Positions 42,933-52,341 are shown, counted from the stretch's first letter. The stretch is DNA of 64,000 nt from CAYSCW01 sp964449165 (GCA_964449165.1 CAYVAT010000003.1:62001-126000); one strand, 5' to 3'. Numbers and translations are program-made. Notes: generated by a model not told the origin, from the sequence alone.

Positions 42933-45104
42933 ATGTCTTATGAAAAAATTAGCCTCGAAGTAAACAACCATATTCTTTCCATCGAAATAGGGAAAATCGG
43001 CAAGCAAGCAGATGGCACTGCTTTCCTCCGCTACGGAGACACAATCATGTTCGTCTCCGCTACCTCAAAAAAAGAGGTTAAAGAGAAAAAACCCTTTCTT
43101 CCCTTGATCGTGGATTATCGAGAAAACACCTACGCAGCAGGCAAGATTCCAGGAGGCTTCTTCAAAAGGGAGGGAAAACCTTCTGAAAGAGAGATCTTAG
43201 TCAGCCGCATGATAGATAGACCAATCAGGCCTCTCTTTCCAGAGGGCTATTTTTACGATACTCAAATCATCGCTCTCCTCCTCTCTGCAGACCTCGAGAA
43301 TGAGCCTGATACCCTGGGAATTATTGGTGCCTCAGTAGCACTCTATTTTTCAGAAATTCCTTTCGAAACTCCTCTGGCAGCGGTAAAAGTCGGATACATC
43401 AATGATGAATTCATAATCAATCCTACAGTGAGCCAGCTTGAAGATAGTCCGCTTAACATGATAGTGGCCGGCACAGAAGATGGCATAGTGATGATAGAGG
43501 CTGCCGGTGTCGAAGTCGAAGAAGACAGGGTTATCGAAGGAATCACTATTGCCCAGGAAACCATAAAAAAAATCATCAAGGCCCAGAAAGAGCTGTTCAA
43601 TAGACTAGAAATCAAAAAAAAAGAATACAGTCCGAAAAAAGTGGATCCAATTAGACTGACTCAGATAGAAAAAGAAATTTCTCCGCCTCTAAAAAGTGCT
43701 ATTCAACTCAAAGAAAAAAAAGACAGAGAAGAAGCAATAAAGGAAATTCTGGATGAATTGCTCGAGCCTATTCCAGAAGAGAATGAAGAAGAAGTCCGGG
43801 AAATCCATGAAATCTTCTACCAGACCCAGAAACGATTGGTCCGAGATCTCATCTTGAAGGATGGCAAAAGAACCGATGGCAGGTTGTTTGATGACATACG
43901 TCCCATTCTTATTGAAGTGGGTATTCTTCCCAGGACTCATGGATCTGCCCTTTTCACCAGGGGTGAAACCCAATGTTTGGCCACTGTAACGCTGGGCACA
44001 TTTGAGGATGTGCAGCGTCTGGATGGATTGGGTGATGAGGGGGAAAAAAGATTTATGCTTCATTACAACTTTCCCCCATTTTGTGTAGGAGAGGTGGCTT
44101 TTTTAAGAGCACCAGGAAGGCGTGAAATCGGCCATGGAGCTCTGGCCGAAAAATCCATCCTTCCTTCTATTCCTGATGAAGAGAATTTTCCCTATACTAT
44201 CCGCATCGTCTCTGACATACTGGAGTCCAACGGTTCATCATCCATGGCTACTGTTTGTGGCGGTGTTCTATCCTTGATGGATGCAGGAGTGCCTCTATCC
44301 ATGATCACAGCGGGAATCGCCATAGGTATGATTAAAGAAAATGATCAATACGTGCTTCTTACAGATATCGCTGGTCTTGAAGATCATTTCGGAGACATGG
44401 ATCTCAAAGTCGCTGGCTCAGAAAAAGGGATCAATGCCATACAGTTCGATTTGAAGATTCAGTCGATTCCGATACAGATAATTAAAGAAGGTCTGTTCAA
44501 AGCCAAGCAAGCACGCTTGCAAGTGTTGGAGAAAATGAGAGAAGTCATACCACAGCCGAGGCGTGAGATTTCCCCCTATGCTCCTCGTATCATCAATCTG
44601 GTGATCAATCCAGAAAAGGTGGGTGAGGTTATCGGACCGGCCGGAAAAGTTATCAAAAAAATCATTTCACAGACTAATGCCAAAATAGACATCGAGGAGG
44701 GAGGAAAGATCACCATTGCCGCCGATGATATAGAATCAGCAGAGAAAGCTAGGCAGATGATTCGAGAGATTACGATAGAGGCTGAAGTGGGAAAAACTTA
44801 CACTGGGAAGATAGTCCGTATCGAGGACTATGGAGCTTTTGTTGAAATCCTACCCAATATCGTCGGCCTCCTTCATATCTCTGAGATTTCCCATCGCAGG
44901 ATCAGGAATACAAGGGATGTTCTTAAGATCGGTCAGACTGTTCGGGTGAAAGTGCTCTCCATAGACGAGGATAACAAAATCAGATTGAGCATGAAAGCTC
45001 TGGAAAAAAACGATTACAGGCCATACGATTCCAGCTGGAATCGCTTTAAGACATCATCATCTGACAGGCCGAACAGGTCTTCTCATAACAAGAATAAATT
45101 CTGA
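42933..45104 (+). CDS. pnp: Polyribonucleotide nucleotidyltransferase (PNPase)
   Basis: 723 residues with two RNase PH domains (about 10-220 and 310-545), an alpha-helical linker, a KH domain (about 555-615, with VIGPAGKVIKKI) and an S1 domain (about 620-690). The second RNase PH domain holds the phosphate- and metal-binding segments (FTRGETQCLA, and GDMDLKVAGSEKGINAIQ). The enzyme degrades RNA from the 3' end by phosphorolysis and acts in the degradosome. The ATG at 42933 has GGGAGATGA in front. Confidence 0.97.
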   Translation: MSYEKISLEVNNHILSIEIGKIGKQADGTAFLRYGDTIMFVSATSKKEVKEKKPFLPLIVDYRENTYAAGKIPGGFFKREGKPSEREILVSRMIDRPIRPLFPEGYFYDTQIIALLLSADLENEPDTLGIIGASVALYFSEIPFETPLAAVKVGYINDEFIINPTVSQLEDSPLNMIVAGTEDGIVMIEAAGVEVEEDRVIEGITIAQETIKKIIKAQKELFNRLEIKKKEYSPKKVDPIRLTQIEKEISPPLKSAIQLKEKKDREEAIKEILDELLEPIPEENEEEVREIHEIFYQTQKRLVRDLILKDGKRTDGRLFDDIRPILIEVGILPRTHGSALFTRGETQCLATVTLGTFEDVQRLDGLGDEGEKRFMLHYNFPPFCVGEVAFLRAPGRREIGHGALAEKSILPSIPDEENFPYTIRIVSDILESNGSSSMATVCGGVLSLMDAGVPLSMITAGIAIGMIKENDQYVLLTDIAGLEDHFGDMDLKVAGSEKGINAIQFDLKIQSIPIQIIKEGLFKAKQARLQVLEKMREVIPQPRREISPYAPRIINLVINPEKVGEVIGPAGKVIKKIISQTNAKIDIEEGGKITIAADDIESAEKARQMIREITIEAEVGKTYTGKIVRIEDYGAFVEILPNIVGLLHISEISHRRIRNTRDVLKIGQTVRVKVLSIDEDNKIRLSMKALEKNDYRPYDSSWNRFKTSSSDRPNRSSHNKNKF

Positions 45105-45109
45105 TCAAA

Positions 45110-45607
45110 ATGGCGCCACGGATGAGGAGAAAAACTTGCACGCAAAGAGGGTTCACCCTCGTAGAGATGTTGGTCACCCTGACCATTCTAGCCATTTTAG
45201 CCTCGGCTATCCTCCCTTTGGCAAAAACCACGGTTAAGAGGGAAAAAGAGATTGAACTCAGAAGAAACTTAAGGCTCATTCGCGAAGCGATCGATGCCTA
45301 TAAGAAGTATGCTGACGAGAAAAAGATAGAAGTGGAAGAGGAAACGCAAGGTTATCCTCCCGATTTGGAAACGCTGGTGCTCGGTGTTGAGGTCAAAATT
45401 GATTCTGACCAGGAAAAATCAGGGACAAAAATCATTAAATTCTTAAGGCGTATCCCTATGGACCCTATGACAAATTCCAATGAATGGGGACTGAGATCTT
45501 ACCAGGATGATCCTGATTCCGATGTCTGGGGGGGAGAGAATGTCTATGATGTGTATACCAGAAGCAGTGCAAAAGCCCTTGATGGGACTAAATACAAGGA
45601 TTGGTAA
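45110..45607 (+). CDS. Type II secretion-like pseudopilin (GspG-like)
   Basis: 165 residues. A short basic leader is followed by the prepilin cleavage site GFTLVEM (cleaved after Gly, Glu at +5) and a hydrophobic helix of about 20 residues. The mature globular part has the GspG pattern: EIELRRNLRLIREAIDAY, then YPPDLETLV and RRIPMDPMT. It would be cleaved by prepilin peptidase and join a secretion or type IV pilus filament. Only five bases separate it from the pnp stop, so it is probably in the pnp transcript; a second ATG at 45122 is also possible. Confidence 0.85.
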   Translation: MAPRMRRKTCTQRGFTLVEMLVTLTILAILASAILPLAKTTVKREKEIELRRNLRLIREAIDAYKKYADEKKIEVEEETQGYPPDLETLVLGVEVKIDSDQEKSGTKIIKFLRRIPMDPMTNSNEWGLRSYQDDPDSDVWGGENVYDVYTRSSAKALDGTKYKDW

Positions 45608-45611
45608 ACAA

Positions 45612-46025
45612 ATGAATCATCCAGGTTTAATGCGAATAGAGAAAGGATTTACTCTCATCGAACTCATCATTGTTTTTACCTTGATCGGGATCTTGGTCGG
45701 TCTTGGACTGCCCCAATATAAATATGCCACAAAAAGAGCCCGGGAGGCGGTTTTGAAAGAAAACCTCTTCCAGTTAAGAAAATTGATCAACCAGTACCAT
45801 GTTGATAAAGGCAAATACCCTCCTTCACTCCAGGCTTTGGTTGAAGAAGAGTATCTGATGAAGATCCCCGTGGATCCGATGACCAAATCCTCAGAAACGT
45901 GGGTGGAGGTAAGGGAGGATCTGACCGACGAAGAGATACTCACCGGTGTTGAGCCGGGAGTGGCCGATGTATTATCCGGGTCTGAAGAAGAGAGTATAAA
46001 CGGGACACCTTATAACACCTGGTGA
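45612..46025 (+). CDS. Type II secretion-like pseudopilin (GspG-like)
   Basis: 137 residues from the ATG at 45612, four bases after the preceding stop; the frame extends upstream inside that gene but the prepilin leader fits here. Cleavage site KGFTLIEL with Glu at +5, a hydrophobic helix, then AREAVLKENLFQLRKLINQY and YPPSLQALVEEEYLMKIPVDPMT, the same layout as the preceding protein, so the two are duplicates. It is secreted through the prepilin pathway and assembled in the inner membrane. Confidence 0.88.
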   Translation: MNHPGLMRIEKGFTLIELIIVFTLIGILVGLGLPQYKYATKRAREAVLKENLFQLRKLINQYHVDKGKYPPSLQALVEEEYLMKIPVDPMTKSSETWVEVREDLTDEEILTGVEPGVADVLSGSEEESINGTPYNTW

Positions 46026-46053
46026 TGCTATTTTCTAACATATTCCCAAATTC

Positions 46054-46578
46054 ATGAATAAAGAAAAAGGCTACACCCTTATTATCCTTATGGTGGCTAT
46101 TGCAGTCTTGAGTATCGGTCTTCTGGTGGCTATTCCTGTTTGGGAGACCCAAATCCGACGGGAGAAAGAGGAGGAATTGATTTTTAGGGGAAAACAGTAT
46201 GTAGAAGCTATTCGGCTTTTTCAGATAAAATACCCAGGCCGGTTTCCAAAATCTCTTGATGAGCTGCTCAAAGAAAAGTGTATCCGTAAGTTGTACTCAG
46301 ACCCCATGACTGATGAGGGAAGTTGGAGCATCATCCTTCACCATGAGGGAGCCGCATCACAAAGAAGAGGCGCTGTTCAAAAGATAATGATTGCTCCTCA
46401 ACCTGCTCTTTCTGCTATAGATAATCCTCAAATCTTGGGCGTGGTCAGCAGATCGACGAAAAAATCCATAAAAATCTATCAGGATCAAGAGACCTATGAC
46501 AAGTGGTTATTCTTTTATGGCCAGGATCCCCAAAAAATGCCTGAGATCATCTATTATGGTCAGGCTGAAAAAGAATGA
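46054..46578 (+). CDS. Pseudopilin-like protein lacking Glu at +5
   Basis: 174 residues. The N-terminus KGYTLIILMVAI resembles a prepilin leader (Gly then Tyr, hydrophobic helix), but position +5 of the mature form is Ile, not the nearly invariant Glu. The mature part shares the family layout (EEELIFRGKQYVEAIRLFQIKYP, then SLDELL and YSDPMTDEG). Glu5 is normally needed for methylation and stable filament assembly; the exception known is the minor pseudopilin GspK and some minor pilins, which cap filaments. It overlaps lpxB by ATGA. Confidence 0.75.
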   Translation: MNKEKGYTLIILMVAIAVLSIGLLVAIPVWETQIRREKEEELIFRGKQYVEAIRLFQIKYPGRFPKSLDELLKEKCIRKLYSDPMTDEGSWSIILHHEGAASQRRGAVQKIMIAPQPALSAIDNPQILGVVSRSTKKSIKIYQDQETYDKWLFFYGQDPQKMPEIIYYGQAEKE

Positions 46579-47711
46579 CAGGTCCCTTCCTCATCATAGC
46601 CGGTGAGAACTCCAGTGAAAAGTACGGAGCCAGAATCGTCCATGAATTCAGGAAACTCCATCCTTCAGCCACTTTCTTCGGCATCGGCGGAGGAGAAATG
46701 GAGAAAGAGGGGGTTGACCTTCTCTTTTCCGTAAAAGACCTAGCATTGGTCGGAGCCTTCGAAGTAATCGCTCACCTTCCTCGCCTAAGAAGGATCTTTA
46801 GCCATCTCAAGGTGGAGATAGCAAGAAGAGGGCCTGTTGCATCTGTTCTCATCGACTCACCGGATTTTAACCTTCGTCTGGCGAAAATCCTCAAGAAAAA
46901 GTCTATTCCTGTTCTTTATTACATAAGCCCTACTGTTTGGGCGTGGAGAAAAGGGAGGTTGAAAACCATAAAAAATACAGTCGATAAGATGATGCTTATC
47001 TTTCCCTTTGAGGAGAAAATGTATAGAGAGCATCAGATTCCTGCTGTCTATGTGGGTCATCCATTGAGAGAGATTCTCAGGCTTTCTCTTCCAAAAAAAG
47101 AATTCCTAAAAAAGTATAACCTTGATCCGTCAAAGAAAATCATCACTTTCCTGCCCGGAAGCAGGCGGAGCGAGTTGACGTTCCACATGCCTGTTATTGT
47201 TAAAGCTATGAAAAGAATTCAGGAAGAATTCGACACCCAATTTCTTCTCTTAAAGGCAGAGAATATCGATGATCAACTGATTTCTGGATTCATCTCATCC
47301 TCCATGGACAAGATAAAGATTTTGGCCGAAGACAAGTATGAAGCCATGGCTTCCAGCGATGTCGTTCTAGCAGCATGCGGAACTGCCAACTTGGAAGCTG
47401 CTCTCTTGGAAGTTCCTCTCATTTCATTTTATCGGATGCAGCCTTTGACTTATCTTCTGGGAAGGCCTTTTGTCCATATCCGCAATTATAGTATCGTTAA
47501 TATCCTAGCAGGACGAAGGATTGTTCCTGAGCTGATTCAGCGAGCCTTCACTCTCCAGAACATTCAAAGGGAAACAAAGAGAATACTATGTTCTGTGGAA
47601 AAAAGAACGGAGATGATCAGGGATTTTAAATCTCTAAAAAGGATCTTGGGGGATCGCAGGGCATCGCAAAATGCTGCCCAAGAATTGGAAAAGCTGATCC
47701 AGCCTCTGTGA
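46575..47711 (+). CDS. lpxB: Lipid-A-disaccharide synthase
   Basis: 378 residues, normal length. Characteristic segments include the N-terminal IIAGENSSEKYGA, DSPDFNLRLAKI, YYISPTVWAWRKGR and FLPGSRRSEL, followed by a UDP-binding C-terminal domain (ACGTANLEAALLEVP). It condenses UDP-2,3-diacylglucosamine with 2,3-diacylglucosamine-1-phosphate to make the lipid A disaccharide. It begins within the stop of the pseudopilin-like gene (ATGA), an unusual neighbourhood, since lpxB usually follows lpxA. With waaA it shows that the cell makes lipid A. Confidence 0.93.
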   Translation: MTGPFLIIAGENSSEKYGARIVHEFRKLHPSATFFGIGGGEMEKEGVDLLFSVKDLALVGAFEVIAHLPRLRRIFSHLKVEIARRGPVASVLIDSPDFNLRLAKILKKKSIPVLYYISPTVWAWRKGRLKTIKNTVDKMMLIFPFEEKMYREHQIPAVYVGHPLREILRLSLPKKEFLKKYNLDPSKKIITFLPGSRRSELTFHMPVIVKAMKRIQEEFDTQFLLLKAENIDDQLISGFISSSMDKIKILAEDKYEAMASSDVVLAACGTANLEAALLEVPLISFYRMQPLTYLLGRPFVHIRNYSIVNILAGRRIVPELIQRAFTLQNIQRETKRILCSVEKRTEMIRDFKSLKRILGDRRASQNAAQELEKLIQPL

Positions 47712-47781
47712 TAGTTAATGATGAGGGAGGATATCATTCAAAGCGCCGATTTATGGGAATATCCCGATGGGTGATCCTTTA

Positions 47782-47809
47782 TTGAAAATCGAGTGTTTAT
47801 TAGTATAAT
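47782..47809 (+). promoter_or_regulatory. Promoter for the exported protein gene at 47844
   Basis: TTGAAA (47782-47787), 16-bp spacer, perfect TATAAT (47804-47809). The start of transcription near 47816 leaves a 28-nt leader with AAAGGAG, and rules out a start codon at 47793. Confidence 0.65.
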
Positions 47810-47843
47810 GATCTGGGAAAGGTCATATGCGAAAGGAGAAATC

Positions 47844-48353
47844 ATGAAAAAAGTGATGATTTTATTTACTATTCTTGTCTTGATCTTGTCGGTAAGCTAT
47901 GGGCAAGAGGATGAGATTCTTAAGCTTAAGGAGAAAATCATCGAACTGCAAAATAAAGGTAAACTCAACTTTAGAAACTTTACTCTCTGCTCCAAGATCT
48001 TTGGGTATGCCTCATACGTCCCTCTTCCGGAACCTGTGATCAGCAAGGACGGGTCTCTGCTGGTTTATTATGAGCCAGTTAATGTCTACACGAGTAAAAG
48101 AGACGGGCTTTATGAAATCATGTGCACACAGGATATGGCGTTACTTAAGGAAAACGGAGAAATCATCTCTGAATGGAAAGATATCCTTCGCTTCCAGTAC
48201 ACAACTAAACTCCCAGTGATGGATCTTTTCGCCCAAAACAGCATTGATTTAGAAGGTAAAATTCCGCCGGGCAAATACAAATTCAAGGCCACTTTCAAGG
48301 ATCAACTCAGGGGTGAATCAGTGATCAAGATCATCGATTTTGAAATCCGCTAA
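47844..48353 (+). CDS. Exported protein, function unknown
   Basis: 169 residues from the ATG at 47844, which has AAAGGAG six bases upstream. A Sec signal peptide covers about residues 1-20 (cleavage after SYG). The mature protein has alternating strands (LCSKIFGYASYVPL, then IPPGKYKFKATFKDQL and VIKIIDFEI) and looks like a small beta-sandwich. I do not recognise the family. It is a single gene, convergent with the DUF192 gene 97 bp later. Confidence 0.6.
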   Translation: MKKVMILFTILVLILSVSYGQEDEILKLKEKIIELQNKGKLNFRNFTLCSKIFGYASYVPLPEPVISKDGSLLVYYEPVNVYTSKRDGLYEIMCTQDMALLKENGEIISEWKDILRFQYTTKLPVMDLFAQNSIDLEGKIPPGKYKFKATFKDQLRGESVIKIIDFEIR

Positions 48354-48449
48354 CTTCAAAAAATCAATCCTCCTCGAGTCTCAACTCCCTTTGAAATATA
48401 TTCTTCAGCTATCTACAAATCCATTGATCGAGCCCTGCCACTATTACAT

Positions 48450-48965
48450 TTATTGGGGCCTGAATCCATCGGGGAGGATGAAATCAAGTCTATCATAGAG
48501 CTTCAGTCCTTTTTTCTCGATACTTCCTGCCTTAAGTTCCAATACATAAAGTGCAGGTAGCAGAGGAGCATAGGATGGACAAGGAGTCCTCTGGCAGGGA
48601 GGGACACAACTTTCCAGATGGATAATTCGTTTATCTTTATCCAGCCAGAGGATATCCAGGGGAAAATTCATGTTTTTCATCCAGAAAGAATGATATCCTT
48701 CCTCCTCAAAAATAAAGAGCATCCCTTGGTCCTGATAGATTTCAGTGCGAAACATAAGGCCCAGTTGCCTCTCCTCATCAGTGATGGCCAATTCAGCTGT
48801 TACGGAAAAGCCATCAGGAAAAAATACTTGAACGAACTTCTTCTCTCCAGGCATAGCAGAGATAAAGATCAAAAAGAGAGCCGGAAAAACCAGTAGAAAA
48901 AATAAAGGTTTTAACTCTTTGGAAGGGATGAGCGATATATGAAGCTTTTTCCTCGAAGCAAACAT
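48450..48965 (-). CDS. DUF192 domain protein, exported
   Basis: 171 residues. A hydrophobic N-terminal segment (about 20-40) acts as signal or anchor. The DUF192 fold follows, with the usual ERQLGLMFR, QGMLFIFEEEGYHSFWMKNM and PLDILWLD segments, ending near the C-terminus. The family is widespread and mostly of unknown function. It lies one base after the pcm stop, so it is co-transcribed with pcm. Confidence 0.85.
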   Translation of the reverse strand: MFASRKKLHISLIPSKELKPLFFLLVFPALFLIFISAMPGEKKFVQVFFPDGFSVTAELAITDEERQLGLMFRTEIYQDQGMLFIFEEEGYHSFWMKNMNFPLDILWLDKDKRIIHLESCVPPCQRTPCPSYAPLLPALYVLELKAGSIEKKGLKLYDRLDFILPDGFRPQ

Positions 48966-48966
48966 T

Positions 48967-49599
48967 TTAGTGTCTGGAGATCAAAGGCACAAAACGGACA
49001 GGAAGAAGTCTCTTCTTCCTGAACTTTTTCTTTTCTCTCGTTATCAAGATCAATTCCTGGAATGTCATTCCCACGGGAATAATCATTCTTCCAGATATTT
49101 TGAGTTGTTCTTGCAGGGCATCTGGAATCTTTTCCGGAGCTGCGGTTACTATTATGGCATCATACGGAGCGTATTCTCTCCAACCAAAAGAGCCATCTCC
49201 AATTTTGAAATATATGTTTGTGTATCCTAGTTCTTTAAGAACTTTTTGTGCCTTAAGAGAAAGGCTTTCTATGATTTCAACGGTGTAGACCTCACTGGTT
49301 ATTTCTGCAAGGATAGCTGCCTGATAACCCGATCCTGTTCCTACTTCCAAGATGCGTTCTTCCTTTTTCAGGTGAAGCATCTCTGTCATGTAAGCCACAA
49401 TATAAGGCTGAGAGATGGTCTGCCCTTCTCCGATAGGCAGAGGCTCATCGTTGTAAGCAAAGGAGTTCATATCTTCTGAAACGAACTTGTGACGGGCAAT
49501 CATTCTCATTGCTTCCAGAACATTTTTATCCTTAATTCCCCTCGCCTCGATCTGAGATTTAACCATCCTCTCTCTTTCACGGTTGTAATTCTTTTTCAT
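48967..49599 (-). CDS. pcm: Protein-L-isoaspartate O-methyltransferase
   Basis: 210 residues, usual length. The AdoMet-binding core shows ILEVGTGSGYQAAILAEI (motif I) and the preceding DEPLPIGEGQTISQPYIVA, a hallmark of PCMT; PYDAIIVTAAPEKIP is motif II region. It methylates isoaspartyl residues in damaged proteins, starting their repair. In an operon with the DUF192 gene downstream; the proS gene upstream on the same strand ends 41 bp earlier. Confidence 0.94.
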   Translation of the reverse strand: MKKNYNRERERMVKSQIEARGIKDKNVLEAMRMIARHKFVSEDMNSFAYNDEPLPIGEGQTISQPYIVAYMTEMLHLKKEERILEVGTGSGYQAAILAEITSEVYTVEIIESLSLKAQKVLKELGYTNIYFKIGDGSFGWREYAPYDAIIVTAAPEKIPDALQEQLKISGRMIIPVGMTFQELILITREKKKFRKKRLLPVRFVPLISRH

Positions 49600-49640
49600 C
49601 TTCCAAAACCAGAAAAAGTAGAGAGTTGTATTCAGAAAAC

Positions 49641-51095
49641 TTAATAAGCTTTGGCAAAGTAAACCAGGTTATCGGCTTTTTTCTGGCAGAGAATGCACTT
49701 TCCTGAAGGATGTGAGTCCTTACTTTTTAGAACAATAACTCTAATAGTAGCCATGGTTTCCTCTTTGATTGTTTCTTCACAAGCTGGCTTGCCACACCAG
49801 AATGTCTTGATGAATCCTTTTTTGGCTTGCATGGCTTCTTTGAATTCTTCATAATCACTAACTTGATGGGTGTTTTCTTTTTGGAACTGAACTGATTTCT
49901 CAAACATGTTCTTTTGAATTTCATCAAGAATACCCGTCACTTCTTCGTTAATCGAATCAAGGCTCCTTATTTCCTTTTCCATGGTGTCCCTTCTCACCAA
50001 GAGCGCTTGATTATTCTTGACATCTCTAGGTCCAACCTCAATCCTCAGCGGCACACCTCTCATCTCCCACTCTGAGAATTTCCATCCGGGTGTGAACTCA
50101 GGACGATCATCCAGCTTTGTCCGGATTCCTTTCTCTTCCAGATTTGTTTTGATATTCTGGATTACGGGGAGAACTTCTTCCTTCCATTTGCCGATAGAGA
50201 TAGGGATGAGAATCACCTGCACTGGGGCAAGGCGGGGTGGAAATATCAAACCAGAATCATCTCCGTGAGCCATGATCAAAGCCCCCACCAGACGAGTGGA
50301 TACACCCCAGGACGTCTGCCAGACATGTTGAAGCTTCTGATTCCTGTCTTCAAACCGGATATTGAATACCTTCGAAAAATGCTGTCCTAGGTTATGAGAT
50401 GTTCCCATTTGAAGCGCTTTTCCATCACTCATCAGAGCTTCTATGGCGTAGGTTTCAAGTGCGCCGGCGAATTTCTCTCTTTCAGATTTTTTTCCGGAAA
50501 TGACCGAAATAGCCAATTCTGTTTCCACAAATTCTTTGTAGAGAGAGAGAATCATCAACGTCTCTTCCTGCGCTTGTTCGTAGGTTTCGTGGGCGGTATG
50601 ACCTTCTTGCCAGAGGAATTCAGTGGTTCTTAAAAAAGGTCGGGTGACCTTTTCCCAACGGACGATGTTGGCCCATTGATTGATCAACACTGGCAAATCT
50701 CTCCATGAATTGATCCATTTGGAATACATGTTTCCAATTATAGCCTCTGAAGTGGGACGTACAGCCAGTCTCTCCTCCAATTCCTCCATTCCTCCATGAG
50801 TGACCCAAGCCACTTCAGGAGAAAATCCTTCTAGATGTTCGGTCTCCTTTTGCAATAAGCTCTCCGGGATGAAGAGAGGAAAATAAGCGTTTTGATGACC
50901 AGTCTGTTTTATCCTCCTATCCAGGAGACCTTGGATGTTTTCCCAAACCGCATATCCGTACGGTTTTACGACCATCATTCCTTTCATGGGGGCATAATCG
51001 GCGAGCTCTGCCTTGCGGATAACTTCAACATACCATCTGGAGAAGTCCGTGCTCTTGGAGGTGAGTTTCTTCACAAATCGTTCATTCTGATTCAT
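49641..51095 (-). CDS. proS: Prolyl-tRNA synthetase, archaeal/eukaryotic type
   Basis: 484 residues without the bacterial editing insertion, so it belongs to the short class, found in archaea, eukaryotes and some bacteria. Class II motifs are visible: motif 2 around VRWEKVTRPFLRTTEFLWQEGH and motif 3 around GDDSGLIFPPRLAP. The C-terminal domain ends with Cys pairs (CGKPAC and CILC) that bind zinc, then a terminal aromatic residue (KAY). It charges tRNA-Pro in the cytoplasm. A TTGACA/TAGAAT promoter sits 28 bp upstream and a GGAGAG ribosome-binding site precedes the ATG. Confidence 0.94.
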   Translation of the reverse strand: MNQNERFVKKLTSKSTDFSRWYVEVIRKAELADYAPMKGMMVVKPYGYAVWENIQGLLDRRIKQTGHQNAYFPLFIPESLLQKETEHLEGFSPEVAWVTHGGMEELEERLAVRPTSEAIIGNMYSKWINSWRDLPVLINQWANIVRWEKVTRPFLRTTEFLWQEGHTAHETYEQAQEETLMILSLYKEFVETELAISVISGKKSEREKFAGALETYAIEALMSDGKALQMGTSHNLGQHFSKVFNIRFEDRNQKLQHVWQTSWGVSTRLVGALIMAHGDDSGLIFPPRLAPVQVILIPISIGKWKEEVLPVIQNIKTNLEEKGIRTKLDDRPEFTPGWKFSEWEMRGVPLRIEVGPRDVKNNQALLVRRDTMEKEIRSLDSINEEVTGILDEIQKNMFEKSVQFQKENTHQVSDYEEFKEAMQAKKGFIKTFWCGKPACEETIKEETMATIRVIVLKSKDSHPSGKCILCQKKADNLVYFAKAY

Positions 51096-51123
51096 TTTCT
51101 CTCCGTATTTTCAATTCTCGGTC

Positions 51124-51152
51124 ATTCTATATAGAGGCCCTTTTTTTGTCAA
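51124..51152 (-). promoter_or_regulatory. Sigma-70-type promoter for proS
   Basis: Minus strand TTGACA (51152-51147, perfect), 17-bp spacer, TAGAAT (51129-51124, five of six). Leader of about 22 nt carrying GGAGAG. Confidence 0.65.
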
Positions 51153-51324
51153 GAAAGGCGATATGAGATGATTAGGGAAGTCTCTTCAAAGAGAATAACC
51201 AAGGAAAACAGCGTGATGAAGGGTTCGAAATAAAATTCACCCCTTATTTCATCTAAAAAGGTGATTGACCAGGTGTGGAAATAGTGTAATTTTAAGCTCT
51301 ACAAAAAAGGAAAAGGAAGCTTTC

Positions 51325-51684
51325 ATGTACGAAAAATTTCCACTTCGCGATTTGAGCCATAAAAAGCATTCTGAAAAAGGTTTCAAACTCCCTCTCCCCT
51401 GCTTTGTGGAGGGGACAGATAGTTCAGGTGAGAAATTCAGGGAAGCAACCACTCTTTCCTATATCAGTTATCAAGGTTCTTCATTCTGGCTGGCTCATTC
51501 GGTGCCTATTGGGATTGAACTTAAACTCATCATCGATCTGCCTTCAAATCTTTCTGGAAATAAAAATCTCCAGCTGATCATAAAAGGGAAAGTAGCCTTT
51601 GTGGAGGTCTCCAACGGAAAAGATTCCAAGGAACGCATTTCTCTTCATTTTGATAATAAATACATCATCAAGGAAGAAGCATGA
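51325..51684 (+). CDS. PilZ-like protein with degenerate cyclic di-GMP motifs
   Basis: 119 residues from the ATG at 51325, which has AAAAGGAAG in front; the longer frame from 51265 is less likely. The layout (basic N-terminus, KLPLPCFVEGTDSSGEKF, then LSYISYQGSSFW) matches the PilZ protein at 53140-53541 strand for strand. However, the RxxxR motif is absent and the [DN]xSxxG motif reads YISYQG, so binding of cyclic di-GMP is doubtful. First of three such genes in 2.3 kb. Cytoplasmic. Confidence 0.6.
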   Translation: MYEKFPLRDLSHKKHSEKGFKLPLPCFVEGTDSSGEKFREATTLSYISYQGSSFWLAHSVPIGIELKLIIDLPSNLSGNKNLQLIIKGKVAFVEVSNGKDSKERISLHFDNKYIIKEEA

Positions 51685-51780
51685 TTGTTTCTCCATCGGG
51701 AATCGTCTTTAAGCACGAGTAAAGGAAGAAGGGGAACACACAGAAATTTATGCAATTAGTCGCGGTTTTAACCATTTTGG

Positions 51781-52245
51781 ATGATAAAAGAAAGAGAAAA
51801 TTCACCCTTGAATTCATCCCAAAAAGCTATTGATTGGCCCCAAGTGGTTTGGCAGAATTGCTGTGGAATGAACCTATCAAAACCAGTGAAAAAGACCTCC
51901 ATCCAGGGTGTCACCGAAGCTGCGAAAAGAGAGAGAAGCTTCAAGCTCTCTCTCCCAGCTTTGGTATCTGGAACAGACGCTTACGGAAATTCCTTTCAAG
52001 AAAGAACAGATATCTCATCAATCAGTTCTCAAGAGGCCACTTTTCATTTGAATTCCGGAGTAACAATAGGCTGCAAGTTGAATTTGTGCTTAGAAGTGCC
52101 GAAGACTCTCATCCTGGAAAATCATCTGAGGTTATCGCTTTACGGCAGAGTTAAGTTCGTCAAAGCTGAAACAAACAGTGAAAAAAAACAGATTATCTCT
52201 GTGGATCTAGACAAAAACTTTAAGATTCTTTCTCTTTCTAAATAA
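51781..52245 (+). CDS. PilZ-like protein with degenerate cyclic di-GMP motifs
   Basis: 154 residues from the ATG at 51781; an in-frame ATG at 51868 would give 125 residues and a better fit to its paralogues. No good Shine-Dalgarno precedes either. The core reads RSFKLSLPALVSGTDAYGNSF and then ISSISSQEATF, where the third position of [DN]xSxxG is kept but the first residue is Ser and the Gly is Ala. It is a duplicate of the gene at 51325 that has drifted away from cyclic di-GMP binding. Function unknown. Confidence 0.55.
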   Translation: MIKERENSPLNSSQKAIDWPQVVWQNCCGMNLSKPVKKTSIQGVTEAAKRERSFKLSLPALVSGTDAYGNSFQERTDISSISSQEATFHLNSGVTIGCKLNLCLEVPKTLILENHLRLSLYGRVKFVKAETNSEKKQIISVDLDKNFKILSLSK

Positions 52246-52341
52246 CTTTTCTGTTATCGCTCTTTTCCTATAGAAGTACTTTTCACAGTACTGATTACCC
52301 TCCTCCCTTATCCAATATCACGGAGATTAAAACGCTATTAC

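Noticed and set aside
52275..52292. Two AGTACT sites 6 bp apart
   Set aside because: The hexamer is self-palindromic and short; two copies this close in AT-rich DNA may be chance.
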